From the NCBI RefSeq assembly GCF_022549225.1, contig NZ_JAKZFD010000003.1, positions 124,001 to 188,000 of the forward strand: DNA of 64,000 nt. The letters run 5' to 3'. Source of the DNA: Pelomonas sp. CA6. GTDB lineage: Bacteria > Pseudomonadota > Gammaproteobacteria > Burkholderiales > Burkholderiaceae_C. Position 1 is the first letter of the stretch. The number at the start of each line of letters is the position of its first letter. Of the stretch, positions 18,045 through 28,201 are shown piece by piece. A program made the position numbers and the translations under genes. Under the pieces are notes generated by a model that did not search any database, was not told the origin of the DNA, and was given only the letters and a program-made list of their open reading frames with translations.

Positions 18045-18776
18045 ATGGCAGAAGGTCTTGCGGCGCTGGTGCGTCATCCCGAATTCAAGCGCGGCATGCG
18101 CGACATGGCCGGCATCATGCCCGGCATCTCGGCCTGGGGCCTGGTCACCGGCGTGGCCATGGTCAAGAGCGGCCTGGGCGTGCCGCTGTCGCTGCTGATG
18201 AGCCTGGTGGTCTTCGCGGGTAGCTCGCAGCTGGCCTCGCTGCCGCTGCTGGCCAGCGGCGCGCCGCTGTGGGTGCTGTGGGCCACGGCCTTCTGCGTCA
18301 ACCTGCGCTTCGTGATCTTCAGCGCGCAGTGGCGCCTCTATTTCGAGCCGCTGTCGCGCCGCCAGCGCATGCTGCTGGGCTATTTCGCGGCCGACCTCAA
18401 CTACGTCGCCTTCCTGAAGCGCTTCCCCGAGCTGAAGCCCGATCCGGAGCGCCAGCTGCCCTATTTCTGGGGCGGGGTCGCGCTGAACTGGGTGGCCTGG
18501 CAGATTCCTTCGGTGGCCGGCATTCTGCTGGCGGACCGCATTCCCACCCACTGGGGCCTGGGCTTTGCCGGCGTGCTGGCGCTGCTGGGGCTCAGCTATT
18601 CGCTGCTGAAGGACCGCAACACCTGGGTGTCCGCCGCGGTGGCGGGCTGTGCCGCGGTGGCCGCCTATGCGTTGCCGCTGCGCATGAACATCCTGGTCGC
18701 GATCGCCGCGGCGGTGGCCGTGGGGCTGATGATGGAGCGGCTGCAGCCGCCGACGCAGGGAGGGCTCGCGCGATGA
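18045..18776 (+). CDS. azlC: AzlC family branched-chain amino acid exporter, large subunit
   Basis: AzlC, with AzlD, exports branched-chain amino acids or analogues across the inner membrane. The 243 residues show the family opening (FKRGMRDMAGIMPGISAWGLVTGVAM), the FAGSSQLASLPLL motif and about six or seven membrane segments. The ATG at 18045 gives the normal family start. The stop overlaps the azlD start in an ATGA junction, so the pair is coupled. azlCD before pgk is common in Burkholderiales. Confidence 0.93.
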   Translation: MAEGLAALVRHPEFKRGMRDMAGIMPGISAWGLVTGVAMVKSGLGVPLSLLMSLVVFAGSSQLASLPLLASGAPLWVLWATAFCVNLRFVIFSAQWRLYFEPLSRRQRMLLGYFAADLNYVAFLKRFPELKPDPERQLPYFWGGVALNWVAWQIPSVAGILLADRIPTHWGLGFAGVLALLGLSYSLLKDRNTWVSAAVAGCAAVAAYALPLRMNILVAIAAAVAVGLMMERLQPPTQGGLAR

Positions 18777-19102
18777 GCACCTGGGACATCGTGCTGGGCA
18801 TTGTCGGCATGGGGCTGATCACGTTGCTGACACGCAGCTTTTTCATGATCCCGCGCAAGGAAATCCCGCTGCCCGAATGGGCGCGCGATGGCCTGCGCTA
18901 TGCGCCGCTGGCGGCGCTGGCGGCGGTGATCGTGCCGGAGATCGTGATGACCCAGGGCCAGCTGATATCGACCTGGAAGGACGCGCGGCTGTTCGCGGTC
19001 GCGGTGGGCACGGCCTATTTCTTCTGGCGCCGCGGCATCCTCGGCACCATCGTCAGCGGCACGGCGGTGATGCTGGCCTTGCGTTTGGGCCTGGGGTGGT
19101 GA
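18773..19102 (+). CDS. azlD: AzlD family branched-chain amino acid exporter, small subunit
   Basis: This 109-residue membrane protein is the small partner of AzlC. It has about four hydrophobic segments and the family motif LLTRSFFMIP near the N-terminus, followed by LPEWARDGLRYAPLAALAAVIVPE. The start overlaps the azlC stop by 4 bases. The size and features match AzlD. Confidence 0.93.
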   Translation: MSTWDIVLGIVGMGLITLLTRSFFMIPRKEIPLPEWARDGLRYAPLAALAAVIVPEIVMTQGQLISTWKDARLFAVAVGTAYFFWRRGILGTIVSGTAVMLALRLGLGW

Positions 19103-19186
19103 GCGCGGGGCGAGGTAAGCTTGCCGGATTGCGTGCGCCGCGCTGACGGCGCGCCGCCTCTTTCCTCACTTCAAGCCCTGAATCCC

Positions 19187-20380
19187 ATGAACGTTCTGCG
19201 TTTTGCTGATCTGGTCGCCGCCGGCAAGGTGGCTGGCAAGCGGGTCTTCATCCGTGCCGACCTCAATGTGCCGCTCAACGAGGCCGGCGAGATCACCGAA
19301 GACACGCGCGTGCGCGCCTCCGTGCCGGCCATCGAGCTCGCGCTGAAGGCCGGCGCCGCGGTGATGGTCACCTCGCACCTGGGCCGCCCCACCGAGGGCG
19401 AGTTCAAGCCCGAGGATTCGCTGGCCCCGGTGGCCCGGCGCCTCTCCGAGCTGCTGGGCCGCGAGGTGCCGCTGGTGTCCCACTGGGTGGACGGCGTGGC
19501 CGTGCAGCCGGGCCAGGTCGTGCTACTGGAGAACTGCCGCGTCAACAAGGGCGAGAAGAAGAACAACGAAGAGCTGGCGAAGAAGATGGCCCAGCTCTGC
19601 GACATCTTCGTGCACGACGCCTTCGGTACCGCCCACCGCGCCGAGGCCTCCACCTACGGCATCGCGCAGTTCGCGCCCGTGGCCTGCGCCGGCCCGCTGC
19701 TGGCGGCCGAGATCGATGCGATCAGCAAGGCCCTGGCCAATCCCAAGCGTCCGCTGGTGGCCATCGTCGCGGGCTCCAAGGTCAGCACAAAGCTGACCAT
19801 CCTGCAGTCGCTGGCGAAGAACGTCGATGGGCTGGTCGTCGGCGGTGGCATCGCCAACACCTTCATGCTGGCCGCCGGCCTCTCGATCGGCAAGAGCCTG
19901 GCCGAGCCCGACCTGGTCGGCGAGGCGCGCGCGGTGATCGACGCGATGAAGGCGCGCGGCGCCGAGGTGCCCATCCCCGTGGACGTGGTCACCGCCAAGA
20001 CCTTTGCCGCCGACGCGCCGGCCACCGTGAAGGCCGCGACCGAGGTGGCGGACGACGACTTGATCCTGGACATCGGCCCCAAGACGGCCGCCATCCTGGC
20101 CGACAAGCTGAAGGCCGCGGGCACCATCGTCTGGAACGGCCCGGTGGGCGTGTTCGAGTTCGATGCCTTCGCCAAGGGCACCGAGACGGTGGCGCGCGCG
20201 ATCGCCGAGTCGCAGGCCTTCAGCATCGCCGGCGGCGGCGACACGCTGGCCGCGATCGCCAAGTACGGCATCGACAAGCAGGTGGGCTACATCTCCACCG
20301 GCGGCGGCGCCTTCCTGGAGGTCTTGGAGGGCAAGACCCTGCCGGCCTTCGAGATCCTCGCCCGCCGCGCCAACGGCTGA
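19187..20380 (+). CDS. pgk: Phosphoglycerate kinase
   Basis: Pgk transfers phosphate from 1,3-bisphosphoglycerate to ADP in glycolysis, or the reverse in gluconeogenesis and the Calvin cycle. The 397 residues carry the N-domain substrate motifs ([19 protein letters not shown]), the hinge [11 protein letters not shown], and nucleotide motifs ([28 protein letters not shown]). I chose the ATG at 19187 since [10 protein letters not shown] is the conserved start. It opens the pgk-maeB-pyk-fba block. Confidence 0.97.
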   Translation: MNVLRFADLVAAGKVAGKRVFIRADLNVPLNEAGEITEDTRVRASVPAIELALKAGAAVMVTSHLGRPTEGEFKPEDSLAPVARRLSELLGREVPLVSHWVDGVAVQPGQVVLLENCRVNKGEKKNNEELAKKMAQLCDIFVHDAFGTAHRAEASTYGIAQFAPVACAGPLLAAEIDAISKALANPKRPLVAIVAGSKVSTKLTILQSLAKNVDGLVVGGGIANTFMLAAGLSIGKSLAEPDLVGEARAVIDAMKARGAEVPIPVDVVTAKTFAADAPATVKAATEVADDDLILDIGPKTAAILADKLKAAGTIVWNGPVGVFEFDAFAKGTETVARAIAESQAFSIAGGGDTLAAIAKYGIDKQVGYISTGGGAFLEVLEGKTLPAFEILARRANG

Positions 20381-20388
20381 ACCCGGAA

Positions 20389-20430
20389 CGGGGACAAAAT
20401 CCCCGGCGGTCTTGCCATCTTTGCATGGCA
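20389..20430 (+). promoter_or_regulatory. Two hairpins in the pgk-maeB spacer
   Basis: CGGGGA (20389-20394) pairs with TCCCCG (20400-20405), and TGCCAT (20413-20418) with ATGGCA (20425-20430). A 10-base palindrome (CCTCGCGAGG, 20483-20492) follows. The 164-base spacer may therefore form a folded leader for maeB or a weak terminator for pgk; neither matches a riboswitch class I know. Confidence 0.35.
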
Positions 20431-20544
20431 GGCAAAACAGTCCGCATCGGAAGGTGCGGCCGCCGGGATTAAGCTCTGCGGCCCTCGCGAGGAAACGCAG
20501 GGCTGCCGCCCCGTTTCCTTGCCCCTCATCGCGATGGAGACCGC

Positions 20545-22875
20545 ATGGACAGCCCCAAGAACAAGACCCTGAGCCCGGCCGAGGCCGCATTGCGCGAGGC
20601 CGCGCTGGAGTACCACCGCGCGCCCAGCCGCGGCAAGATCGCCGTCACGCCGACCAAGGCGCTGTCCAACCAGCGTGATCTGTCGCTGGCCTATTCGCCG
20701 GGCGTGGCCTATGCCTGCCTGGCGATCGAGGAGGACCCGTCACTGGCCGCCGACTACACCTCGCGCGCCAATCTGGTCGGCGTGGTCACCAACGGCACCG
20801 CGGTGCTGGGCCTGGGCGACATCGGCCCGCTGGCCGGTAAACCCGTGATGGAGGGCAAGGGCTGCCTGTTCAAGAAGTTCGCCGGCATTGATGTGTTCGA
20901 CATCGAACTGGCCGAGCGCGACCCGGACAAGCTGGTCGAGATCATCGCCGCGATGGAGCCCACGCTGGGCGGCGTGAACCTGGAGGACATCAAGGCGCCC
21001 GAGTGCTTCTACATCGAGAAGCAGCTCAGCAGCCGCATGAACATCCCGGTCTTCCACGACGACCAGCACGGCACGGCCATCATCTCCAGCGCCGCGCTGC
21101 TGAACGGGCTGGAGCTGGTCGGCAAGGACATCGCCCAGGTCAAGGTGGCGGTCTCAGGCGCCGGCGCGGCCGCCATCGCCTGCCTGGACGTGATGGTGGG
21201 GCTGGGCGTGCGGCGCGAGCATGTCTTCGTCTGCGACTCCAAGGGCGTGATCCAGAGCGAGCGCGCCGATGCTGGCCGGCTCGACGAATCCAAGAAGCGT
21301 TACTGCCAGACCACCGAGGCGCGCAGCCTGGCCGACGTGGTGCGCGGCGCCGATGTCTTCCTGGGCTGCTCGGCCGCCGGCGTGCTGACGGCCGAGATGG
21401 TGGCGACCATGGCCGACAAGCCCATCATCCTGGCGCTGGCCAACCCCGAACCGGAGATCCGTCCCGAGCTGGCGCTCGAGGCGCGGCCGGACTGCATCAT
21501 CGCCACCGGTCGTTCGGACTATCCCAATCAGGTCAACAACGTCCTCTGCTTCCCCTACATCTTCCGCGGCGCGCTGGACTGCGGCGCGACCAAGATCACC
21601 GAGGCGATGAAGCTGGCCTGCGTGCGCGAGATCGCGCAACTGGCCAAGAGCGAGACCCCGCCCGAGGTGGCCGCGGCCTATCCGGGCCAGGAACTGGCCT
21701 TCGGCCCCGAGTACCTGATTCCCAAGCCTTTCGATTCGCGTCTGATCCTTCGCATCGCGCCGGCGGTGGCGAAGGCGGCCGCGGAGTCCGGCGTGGCCAC
21801 GCGGCCCATCGCCGACATGGCGGCCTACCAGGAGCAGCTGTCGCGCTTCGTCTACCAGACCGGCATGTTCATGCGCCCGGTGTTCGCCGCCGCCAAGGCC
21901 GAGACCGCCCAGGGCCGGCCGGCGCGCGTGATCTACGCCGAGGGCGAGGACGAGCGCGTGCTGCGTGCCGTGCAGGTGGCCTTGGACGAGGGCCTGGCCG
22001 CGCCGACGCTGATCGGCCGCCCCGAGGTGATTGCGATGCGCATCCAGCGCGCCGGGCTGCGCCTGAAGCTGGGCCAGGACGTCGCGGTCATCGACCCGGA
22101 GAACGACCCGCGCTTCCGCCGCTACTGGGAGAGCTATCACCAGATCATGGGCCGCAACGGCGTCACGCCGGAGATGGCCAAGGCCGCGGTGCGCCGCTCG
22201 GCCACCACCATTGGCGCGCTGGCCATCCTGCTGGGCGACGCGGACGCGATGATCTGCGGCATGGTGGGGCGCTTCGATTCGCACCTGGAACATGTGCGCG
22301 ACCTGATCGGCCTGAAGCCTGGGGTGCAAAGCTTCGCGACCATGAACGCGCTGATGCTGGACCAGCGCACGCTGTTCATCTGTGACACCTTCGTCAACGA
22401 CGATCCGGGCGCCGAGCAGCTGGCCGAGATCGCCGAGCTGGCCGCCGAGGAGCTCAAGCGCTTCGGCCTGCCGCCCAAGCTGGCCTTCCTGTCGCACTCG
22501 ATGTTTGGCTCCAGCAAGAGGCCCTCGGCGCTGAAGATGCGTCGCGCCACCCAGCTGTTCGCGGCACGCCACCCGGAGATCGAATGCGACGGTGAAATGC
22601 ACGGCGACGCGGCGCTGTCCGAGTCTGTGCGCGAGCAGTTCCTGCCCGACAGCCGGCTCAGCGGCGAGGCCAATCTGCTGGTGCTGCCGACGCTGGATGC
22701 CGCCAACATCCTCTTCAATGTGCTGAAGATCGTCGGCGGTCAGGGCGTCACGGTGGGGCCGGTGCTGCTGGGCGCGGCGCGGCCGGTGCACATCCTCACG
22801 CCCTCGGCCACGGTGCGCCGCATCGTCAACATGACCGCGCTGGCGGCGGCCGACGTCGCGGCGGCGCGCGGCTGA
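20545..22875 (+). CDS. maeB: NADP-dependent malic enzyme (MaeB type)
   Basis: MaeB converts malate to pyruvate and CO2 with reduction of NADP. The 776 residues have the typical two-part layout. The malic enzyme part (about 1-430) has the substrate motif [23 protein letters not shown], the metal-site segment FHDDQHGTA and the nucleotide fold [13 protein letters not shown]. The C-terminal part (about 440-776) resembles phosphotransacetylase and is regulatory in MaeB. It lies between pgk and pyk, putting the malate-to-pyruvate route beside lower glycolysis. Confidence 0.95.
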   Translation: MDSPKNKTLSPAEAALREAALEYHRAPSRGKIAVTPTKALSNQRDLSLAYSPGVAYACLAIEEDPSLAADYTSRANLVGVVTNGTAVLGLGDIGPLAGKPVMEGKGCLFKKFAGIDVFDIELAERDPDKLVEIIAAMEPTLGGVNLEDIKAPECFYIEKQLSSRMNIPVFHDDQHGTAIISSAALLNGLELVGKDIAQVKVAVSGAGAAAIACLDVMVGLGVRREHVFVCDSKGVIQSERADAGRLDESKKRYCQTTEARSLADVVRGADVFLGCSAAGVLTAEMVATMADKPIILALANPEPEIRPELALEARPDCIIATGRSDYPNQVNNVLCFPYIFRGALDCGATKITEAMKLACVREIAQLAKSETPPEVAAAYPGQELAFGPEYLIPKPFDSRLILRIAPAVAKAAAESGVATRPIADMAAYQEQLSRFVYQTGMFMRPVFAAAKAETAQGRPARVIYAEGEDERVLRAVQVALDEGLAAPTLIGRPEVIAMRIQRAGLRLKLGQDVAVIDPENDPRFRRYWESYHQIMGRNGVTPEMAKAAVRRSATTIGALAILLGDADAMICGMVGRFDSHLEHVRDLIGLKPGVQSFATMNALMLDQRTLFICDTFVNDDPGAEQLAEIAELAAEELKRFGLPPKLAFLSHSMFGSSKRPSALKMRRATQLFAARHPEIECDGEMHGDAALSESVREQFLPDSRLSGEANLLVLPTLDAANILFNVLKIVGGQGVTVGPVLLGAARPVHILTPSATVRRIVNMTALAAADVAAARG

Positions 22876-22891
22876 CGCCTGCCGGGGTGGC

Positions 22892-22920
22892 GGCGGTTTC
22901 GGTAACTCGCCGAAACCGCC
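22892..22920 (+). terminator. Perfect 11-bp hairpin between maeB and pyk
   Basis: GGCGGTTTCGG (22892-22902) pairs perfectly with CCGAAACCGCC (22910-22920) around a 7-base loop, 16 bases after the maeB stop. It is a strong stem but lacks a T-run, so it may be a terminator that needs help, or an mRNA stabiliser. Confidence 0.5.
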
Positions 22921-22979
22921 CCAAGCGCGTTGCGGCGCTTCATAATCGGCTGTAACTAAATTTCAGACTGAGACACGCC

Positions 22980-24410
22980 ATGTCCCGAGCCACCAAGATC
23001 GTCGCCACCCTGGGCCCCGCGTCCTCCACGCCCGAGGTGCTGGAGCGGATGATCCGGGCCGGCGTCGACGTGGTGCGGCTGAACTTCTCGCACGGCAAGG
23101 CGCAGGACCACATCGACCGCGCGCGTCTGGTGCGCGAGATCGCGGCGTCGGTCGGCAAGTCGGTGGCCATCATGGCCGACCTGCAGGGCCCCAAGATCCG
23201 CGTCGGCAAGTTCGAGAACGGCAAGATCCAGCTGGTCAACGGCACGCGCTTCGTGCTGGACGCCGCCCGCAGCGAACTGGGCAACGAAGAGATCGTGGGC
23301 CTGGACTACAAGGAGCTGCCGCGCGACGTGAAGCCGGGCGACACCCTGCTGCTCAATGACGGCCTCTTGGTGCTGACGGTGGACGTGGTGCGCGGCTCGC
23401 AGGTGATCACCACGGTCAAGCTGGGCGGTGAGCTGTCCAACAACAAGGGCATCAACAAGCAGGGCGGCGGCCTAACCGCGCCGGCACTGACGGCCAAGGA
23501 CATGGAGGACATCAAGACCGCGGTGTCCTTCCAGTGCGAGTACCTGGCGGTGAGTTTCCCGAAGAACGCCACCGACATGGAGATGGCGCGCCAGCTCGCC
23601 AACGTGGCCGGCGAGCCCTGGCGTCACAAGCCGGGCATGATCGCCAAGATCGAGCGCTACGAGGCCATTCCGCAGCTGGAAGCCATCCTGAAGGCCAGCG
23701 ACGGCATCATGGTGGCGCGCGGCGACCTCGCCGTCGAGGTCGGCAACGCGGCCGTGCCGGCGCTGCAAAAGCGCATGATCCGCATGGCGCGCGAGCTGGA
23801 CAAGCTGACCATCACCGCCACGCAGATGATGGAGTCCATGATCGTGAACCCGGTGCCCACGCGCGCCGAGGTGTCCGACGTGGCCAACGCGGTGCTGGAC
23901 GGCACCGACGCGGTGATGCTCTCGGCCGAGACGGCGGCCGGCAAATTCCCGGTCGAGACCATCGAGCAGATGGCCGCGATCGCGCAGGAAGCCGAAGGCG
24001 CCGAGTTCGTCACGATCGATACCGACTTCGCCAACCGGCAGTTCGGCCGCATCGACCAGTCCATCGCCATGGGCGCGCTGTTCACCGCCCATCACCTGGG
24101 CTGCAAGGCCATCGTCGCGCTGACCGAGTCCGGCTCCACCGCGCTGTGGATGAGCCGCCACCGCATCCACGTGCCCATCTACGCGATGACCACGCAGGCG
24201 GTGAGCCAGCGCAAGATGAGTCTCTATCGCAATGTGCGCCCGCTGCTGATGCCGGCCTTCGACGACCGCGACACCGCGCTGCGCGCCGCCGAGCAGCTGC
24301 TGGTGGAGCAGGGGGTGCTGATGCCGGGTGATACCTATGCGATCACCTGCGGCGAGCCCATGGGCTACCCGGGCGGCACCAACATGCTCAAGGTCTGCCG
24401 CGTCGGCTGA
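22980..24410 (+). CDS. pyk: Pyruvate kinase
   Basis: Pyk makes pyruvate and ATP from phosphoenolpyruvate in the last step of glycolysis. The 476 residues include the N-terminal [15 protein letters not shown], the nucleotide/phosphate loop LNFSHG, the [11 protein letters not shown] segment and the active-site signature [10 protein letters not shown] (about 220-229), where Lys is catalytic. The metal/substrate site is [12 protein letters not shown], and the allosteric C-terminal domain is complete. No QPS (phosphohistidine) domain is present. It is followed by fba. Confidence 0.97.
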   Translation: MSRATKIVATLGPASSTPEVLERMIRAGVDVVRLNFSHGKAQDHIDRARLVREIAASVGKSVAIMADLQGPKIRVGKFENGKIQLVNGTRFVLDAARSELGNEEIVGLDYKELPRDVKPGDTLLLNDGLLVLTVDVVRGSQVITTVKLGGELSNNKGINKQGGGLTAPALTAKDMEDIKTAVSFQCEYLAVSFPKNATDMEMARQLANVAGEPWRHKPGMIAKIERYEAIPQLEAILKASDGIMVARGDLAVEVGNAAVPALQKRMIRMARELDKLTITATQMMESMIVNPVPTRAEVSDVANAVLDGTDAVMLSAETAAGKFPVETIEQMAAIAQEAEGAEFVTIDTDFANRQFGRIDQSIAMGALFTAHHLGCKAIVALTESGSTALWMSRHRIHVPIYAMTTQAVSQRKMSLYRNVRPLLMPAFDDRDTALRAAEQLLVEQGVLMPGDTYAITCGEPMGYPGGTNMLKVCRVG

Positions 24411-24467
24411 GCGGCGGGACTTCGGGAAGCAGGGGTTCGGGCGTAGTCGCCGGCCACGGCCGCTCGG

Positions 24468-24473
24468 TAGAAT
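24468..24473 (+). promoter_or_regulatory. Candidate -10 box for fba
   Basis: TAGAAT lies 88 bases upstream of the fba start in the pyk-fba spacer. The same hexamer appears before ahcY and the MidA gene, suggesting it is a usual -10 form in this genome. Confidence 0.4.
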
Positions 24474-24561
24474 CAGCGGCAGTTACGGCGCGGTTACGGC
24501 GGTGGCGGTCTCGGGCCGCGCGGCCCGCGCCAGAGGATTTCCCACTTCCTTGGAGCTTCCC

Positions 24562-25626
24562 ATGGCCCTCGTTTCTATGCGCCAGCTGCTGGACCATGCC
24601 GCCGAGCACGGCTACGGCATCCCGGCCTTCAACGTCAACAACCTGGAACAGGTCCAGGCCGTGATGGCCGCCGCCGACGAGGTGGGTGCGCCGGTGATCC
24701 TGCAGGCCTCGGCCGGTGCGCGCAAGTACGCCGGCGAGCCCTTCATCAAGCACCTGATCCAGGCGGCCACCGAGGCCTTCCCGCACATTCCGCTGGTGAT
24801 GCACCAGGACCATGGCACCAGCCCCAAGGTCTGCGAAGGCGCGATCAACCTGGGCTTTGGCTCGGTGATGATGGACGGCTCGCTGATGGAAGACGGCAAG
24901 ACGCCCTCGTCCTTCGACTACAACGTCGAGGTCACCCGCAAGGTGGTCGAGATGGCGCACAAGGTGGGCGTCACCGTTGAAGGCGAGCTGGGCTGCCTGG
25001 GCAACCTGGAAACCGGTGATGCCGGCGAGGAAGACGGCATCGGCGCCGCCGGCAAGCTGGACCACAGCCAGATGCTGACCGACCCCGAGGAGGCCGCCAC
25101 CTTCGTCAAGGCCACCCAGCTGGACGCGCTGGCCATCGCCATCGGCACCAGCCACGGCGCCTACAAGTTCTCGCGCAAGCCCACCGGCGACATCCTGGCC
25201 ATCAGCCGCGTCAAGGAAATCCACGCCCGCATTCCCAACACCCACCTGGTGATGCATGGGTCGTCCAGCGTGCCGCAGGAGCTGCTGGCAATCATCAACC
25301 AGTACGGCGGCAAGATGAAGGAGACCTTCGGCGTGCCGGTCGAAGAGATCCAGGAAGCCATCAAGTACGGCGTGCGCAAGATCAACATCGACACCGACAT
25401 CCGCCTGGCGATGACCGGCGCGGTGCGCAAGTTCCTGCACGAGAACCCCGAGAAGTTCGACGCCCGCGAATGGCTCAAGCCGGCGCGCGAGGCGGCCAAG
25501 GCGGTGTGCAAGCAGCGTTACCTGGAGTTCGGCTGCGAGGGCCAGGCCGGCAAGATCAAGCCGCGCACGCTGGTGGACGTGGCCGCCGCCTATGCGCGCG
25601 GCGAGCTGAACCAGATCGTCCAGTAA
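24562..25626 (+). CDS. fba: Class II fructose-bisphosphate aldolase
   Basis: This zinc-dependent aldolase splits or makes fructose 1,6-bisphosphate. The 354 residues are of the CbbA type. Visible sites are MHQDHGTSP (metal/catalytic His and Asp), [27 protein letters not shown] (metal His) and NIDTDIRLA (phosphate/substrate site). I chose the ATG at 24562, preceded by a Shine-Dalgarno-like GGAG; the upstream frame is not family-like. Position after pyk is typical of Burkholderiales. Confidence 0.96.
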   Translation: MALVSMRQLLDHAAEHGYGIPAFNVNNLEQVQAVMAAADEVGAPVILQASAGARKYAGEPFIKHLIQAATEAFPHIPLVMHQDHGTSPKVCEGAINLGFGSVMMDGSLMEDGKTPSSFDYNVEVTRKVVEMAHKVGVTVEGELGCLGNLETGDAGEEDGIGAAGKLDHSQMLTDPEEAATFVKATQLDALAIAIGTSHGAYKFSRKPTGDILAISRVKEIHARIPNTHLVMHGSSSVPQELLAIINQYGGKMKETFGVPVEEIQEAIKYGVRKINIDTDIRLAMTGAVRKFLHENPEKFDAREWLKPAREAAKAVCKQRYLEFGCEGQAGKIKPRTLVDVAAAYARGELNQIVQ

Positions 25627-25640
25627 AGCCGCGTCCCGCG

Positions 25641-26072
25641 GTGGCGCACTGCTTCACCTACGGCTCGCTGATGTGGGCCGACATCATGGCGCGCGTCAGC
25701 GGCGGTCATTTCGCCAGCTGCGCCGCCGTGCTGGATGGGCACCGGCGTCATCCGGTGCTGGGGCAGGACTATCCCGGCCTGCGGCCCGCCGCCCGCGCCC
25801 GCGTGGCCGGGCGCCTCTACCTGGATCTGGACGCCACGGCGCTGGCGCGGCTGGATGCTTTCGAAGGCGAGGAGTACCAGCGCTGCGAGCTGAGCGTGCG
25901 GGCGGAAGACGGCCGATCGCTGCGCGCCTGGACCTATCTGTACCGCCCCGAGTTCGCGCACCGGCTGGCGCCGGGCGACTGGGACCCGCAGCGCTTCGCG
26001 CAAGAGGGCAAGGCCCGTTTCGAGGCCCGCTACGTGGGCTTCGACCTGGTTCCGCCGGCCGCGCCTCGTTGA
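25641..26072 (+). CDS. Gamma-glutamylcyclotransferase-like (AIG2/GGCT fold) protein
   Basis: This 143-residue protein has the GGCT fold: the N-terminal YGSLM motif binds the glutamyl group, and the acidic DAFEGEEYQR segment supplies the likely catalytic Glu. The family includes gamma-glutamyl cyclotransferases and gamma-glutamylamine cyclotransferases; the substrate is not decided by sequence. No ATG fits, so I used the GTG at 25641, just before the conserved YGSL strand. It lies 14 bases after fba, so the two are probably co-transcribed. Confidence 0.8.
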   Translation: MAHCFTYGSLMWADIMARVSGGHFASCAAVLDGHRRHPVLGQDYPGLRPAARARVAGRLYLDLDATALARLDAFEGEEYQRCELSVRAEDGRSLRAWTYLYRPEFAHRLAPGDWDPQRFAQEGKARFEARYVGFDLVPPAAPR

Positions 26073-26104
26073 TGCAGAGGGCGAAAGCGCGGCCGCCCCT
26101 CGCC

Positions 26105-26110
26105 TAAAAT
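26105..26110 (+). promoter_or_regulatory. Candidate -10 box for purC
   Basis: TAAAAT lies 25 bases before the purC start, at the end of a GC-rich spacer. No firm -35 is seen. Confidence 0.4.
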
Positions 26111-26135
26111 CCGCGCTTTCCCGGACGAGCCCATC

Positions 26136-27032
26136 ATGACCGCAGCCCTGCACACCTCCTCGCTGACCTCCCTCCCGCTGATCGCCCGTGGCAAGGTGCG
26201 CGAGAACTATGCGGTGGGCGGCGACCGTATCCTGATGATCGCGTCGGACCGCATTTCCGCCTTCGACGTGATCATGAGCGAGCCCATCCCGGGCAAGGGC
26301 GCGCTGCTGACGCAGATGGCGCTGTTCTGGTTCAAGAAGCTGGACGGCATCGTCCCCAACCACCTGACCGGCGACGACCCGCTGTCTGTCGTCACCGAGG
26401 CCGAGAAGGATCAGGTGCGTGACCGCGCGATGCTGGTCAAGCGCCTCAAGCCCTTGCCCATCGAGGCCGTGGTGCGCGGCTATCTGGCCGGCAGCGGCTG
26501 GGCCGAGTACAAGGCGCGCGGCGAGGTCTGCGGCGTCGCGCTGCCCGACGGGCTGCAGAACGCCAGCAAGCTGCCCGAGCCCATCTTCACGCCGGCGACC
26601 AAGGCCGAGATGGGCGACCACGACGAGAACATCAGCTTCGAGCGCTGTGCCGAGATCATCGGCCGCGAGATGGCCGAGAAGGTGCGTGACATCTCCATCC
26701 AGCTCTATCGCCGTGCCGCCGACTATGCGCTCACCAAGGGCATCATCATCGCCGACACCAAGTTCGAGTTCGGCCTGGACGAGCAGGGCACGCTCACGCT
26801 GATGGACGAGGTGCTGACGCCCGACTCCTCGCGCTACTGGCCCGCCGAAAGCTATGTGCCCGGCAGCAACCCGCCCAGCTACGACAAGCAGTACCTGCGC
26901 GACTGGCTGGAGCAGGCCCAGGTAGACGGCAAGCCCTGGGGCAAGGTGGCGCCGCCGCCCGCGCTGCCGGCCGAGGTCATTGCGCGCACCGCAGCCAAGT
27001 ACCAGGAGGCGCTGCAGCGCCTCACCGTCTGA
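26136..27032 (+). CDS. purC: SAICAR synthase (phosphoribosylaminoimidazole-succinocarboxamide synthase)
   Basis: PurC joins aspartate to CAIR with ATP in de novo purine synthesis. The 298 residues match the longer form seen in Burkholderiales. Family segments include [41 protein letters not shown], the ATP-site part DTKFEFG and [13 protein letters not shown]. It precedes a TPR-like gene by 11 bases. purE and purK, which usually follow directly, are about 2.3 kb downstream. Confidence 0.97.
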   Translation: MTAALHTSSLTSLPLIARGKVRENYAVGGDRILMIASDRISAFDVIMSEPIPGKGALLTQMALFWFKKLDGIVPNHLTGDDPLSVVTEAEKDQVRDRAMLVKRLKPLPIEAVVRGYLAGSGWAEYKARGEVCGVALPDGLQNASKLPEPIFTPATKAEMGDHDENISFERCAEIIGREMAEKVRDISIQLYRRAADYALTKGIIIADTKFEFGLDEQGTLTLMDEVLTPDSSRYWPAESYVPGSNPPSYDKQYLRDWLEQAQVDGKPWGKVAPPPALPAEVIARTAAKYQEALQRLTV

Positions 27033-27043
27033 ACGAGACGCGC

Positions 27044-28153
27044 ATGCCGGCGCTGCGCATCAAGTCGCGGCTGCTCAGGCAGCTGGACAAGGACATCGCG
27101 GCGGCGCCGACGTCCGTGCGCGCCGCCTGCCTGCGTGCGAAGCGGGCGATGCTGCTGGCCCGCCATGGCGCGCTCACCGACGCGCGCGAAGCGCTCACCG
27201 AGCTGCACCAGCTGGCCTTCCAGCATCCCCATCCCGAGATCAGCGCCTGGCTGCACATGGCCGAGGGGTTGATGGGCTATTACACGGACTTCAGCGAAAG
27301 CGCTCAGGACAAGGTGCTGCGCGCCTGCGTGATCGCCCGCGCCGAGGGTGGGATGCCCGAGATCGAAGGGCTGGCGCTGGCCTGGCTGGTCCACTTCGCC
27401 TATTACCGCCACGACTATGCCGCGCTGGTCGAGTATGGCCGCGACTGTCTGGCGGTGCTTCGTCCCGAGCACCATGTCGCCCACGCGCGTTTTGCGATGG
27501 CGCTGGGGCTGGCCTGGCATCACGCCGGCGACGCGGCGCGGGCCCAACCCTGGTATGCGCGCGCGCGCCGCCATGCCGCGAGCGAGGGCGACGATGCCAG
27601 CCTGTCGGCGCTGATGTACAACATGGCCGAGATGCGCGCCGCGCAGGCCTGCCGCGAGACTCTGGACCTGGCCCATCGCAACGCCGCCGAGCTGCTGCTG
27701 GGCGCGGATTCGGTGCGTCACTACGACGAGGCCGTCGGTGCCGCGGTGATGAATGAACTCACGCCGCTGCTGAGGGCGCGCATCTTGGTGCTGCAGGGCC
27801 GCTATGCCGAGGCGCGCCTGCTTTACGAGCAGAACCTGCCTCAGGCGATGTCACGCGCGCTGACGCGCCTGGACAGCAGCCGCCTGTCCGACCTGGCCTG
27901 GTGTCAGGCCAATTGCGGCAGTCCCGAACAGGCGCTGAGCCAGGCGCGCAAGGCCGAGGCGGAGCTGGATCCCAGCTGCGATCCGGACGACCGCGCGATC
28001 ACCCACGGCCGGCTCGCCCAGGTGTTCGCGCTGCTGGGCATGGCCGAAGAGGCGCAGCGCCACCGCGCGATGGCCGCGCAGGAATGGACCGGCTTTGCCG
28101 AACTGCAGCAGGACTGGCGCGGCCGGCTGGAGGCGGCGGGCTTTCAGCCCTGA
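27044..28153 (+). CDS. TPR-like helical protein of unknown function
   Basis: This 369-residue protein has no signal peptide or membrane segment. It is rich in Ala, Arg and Leu and reads as a series of helix pairs: LTDAREALTELHQLAFQHPH, DAARAQPWYARARRHAASEGD, GSPEQALSQARKAEAELDP, HGRLAQVFALLGMAEEAQRH. These look like diverged tetratricopeptide repeats, so it probably binds another protein. No catalytic motif is visible. It starts 11 bases after purC and so is likely co-transcribed with it, although it has no obvious purine role. Confidence 0.7.
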   Translation: MPALRIKSRLLRQLDKDIAAAPTSVRAACLRAKRAMLLARHGALTDAREALTELHQLAFQHPHPEISAWLHMAEGLMGYYTDFSESAQDKVLRACVIARAEGGMPEIEGLALAWLVHFAYYRHDYAALVEYGRDCLAVLRPEHHVAHARFAMALGLAWHHAGDAARAQPWYARARRHAASEGDDASLSALMYNMAEMRAAQACRETLDLAHRNAAELLLGADSVRHYDEAVGAAVMNELTPLLRARILVLQGRYAEARLLYEQNLPQAMSRALTRLDSSRLSDLAWCQANCGSPEQALSQARKAEAELDPSCDPDDRAITHGRLAQVFALLGMAEEAQRHRAMAAQEWTGFAELQQDWRGRLEAAGFQP

Positions 28154-28201
28154 GGCCGACTGTCCAAGGCGCCGGCCGGCATCTGACCGGCCCGGTTCAG
28201 G

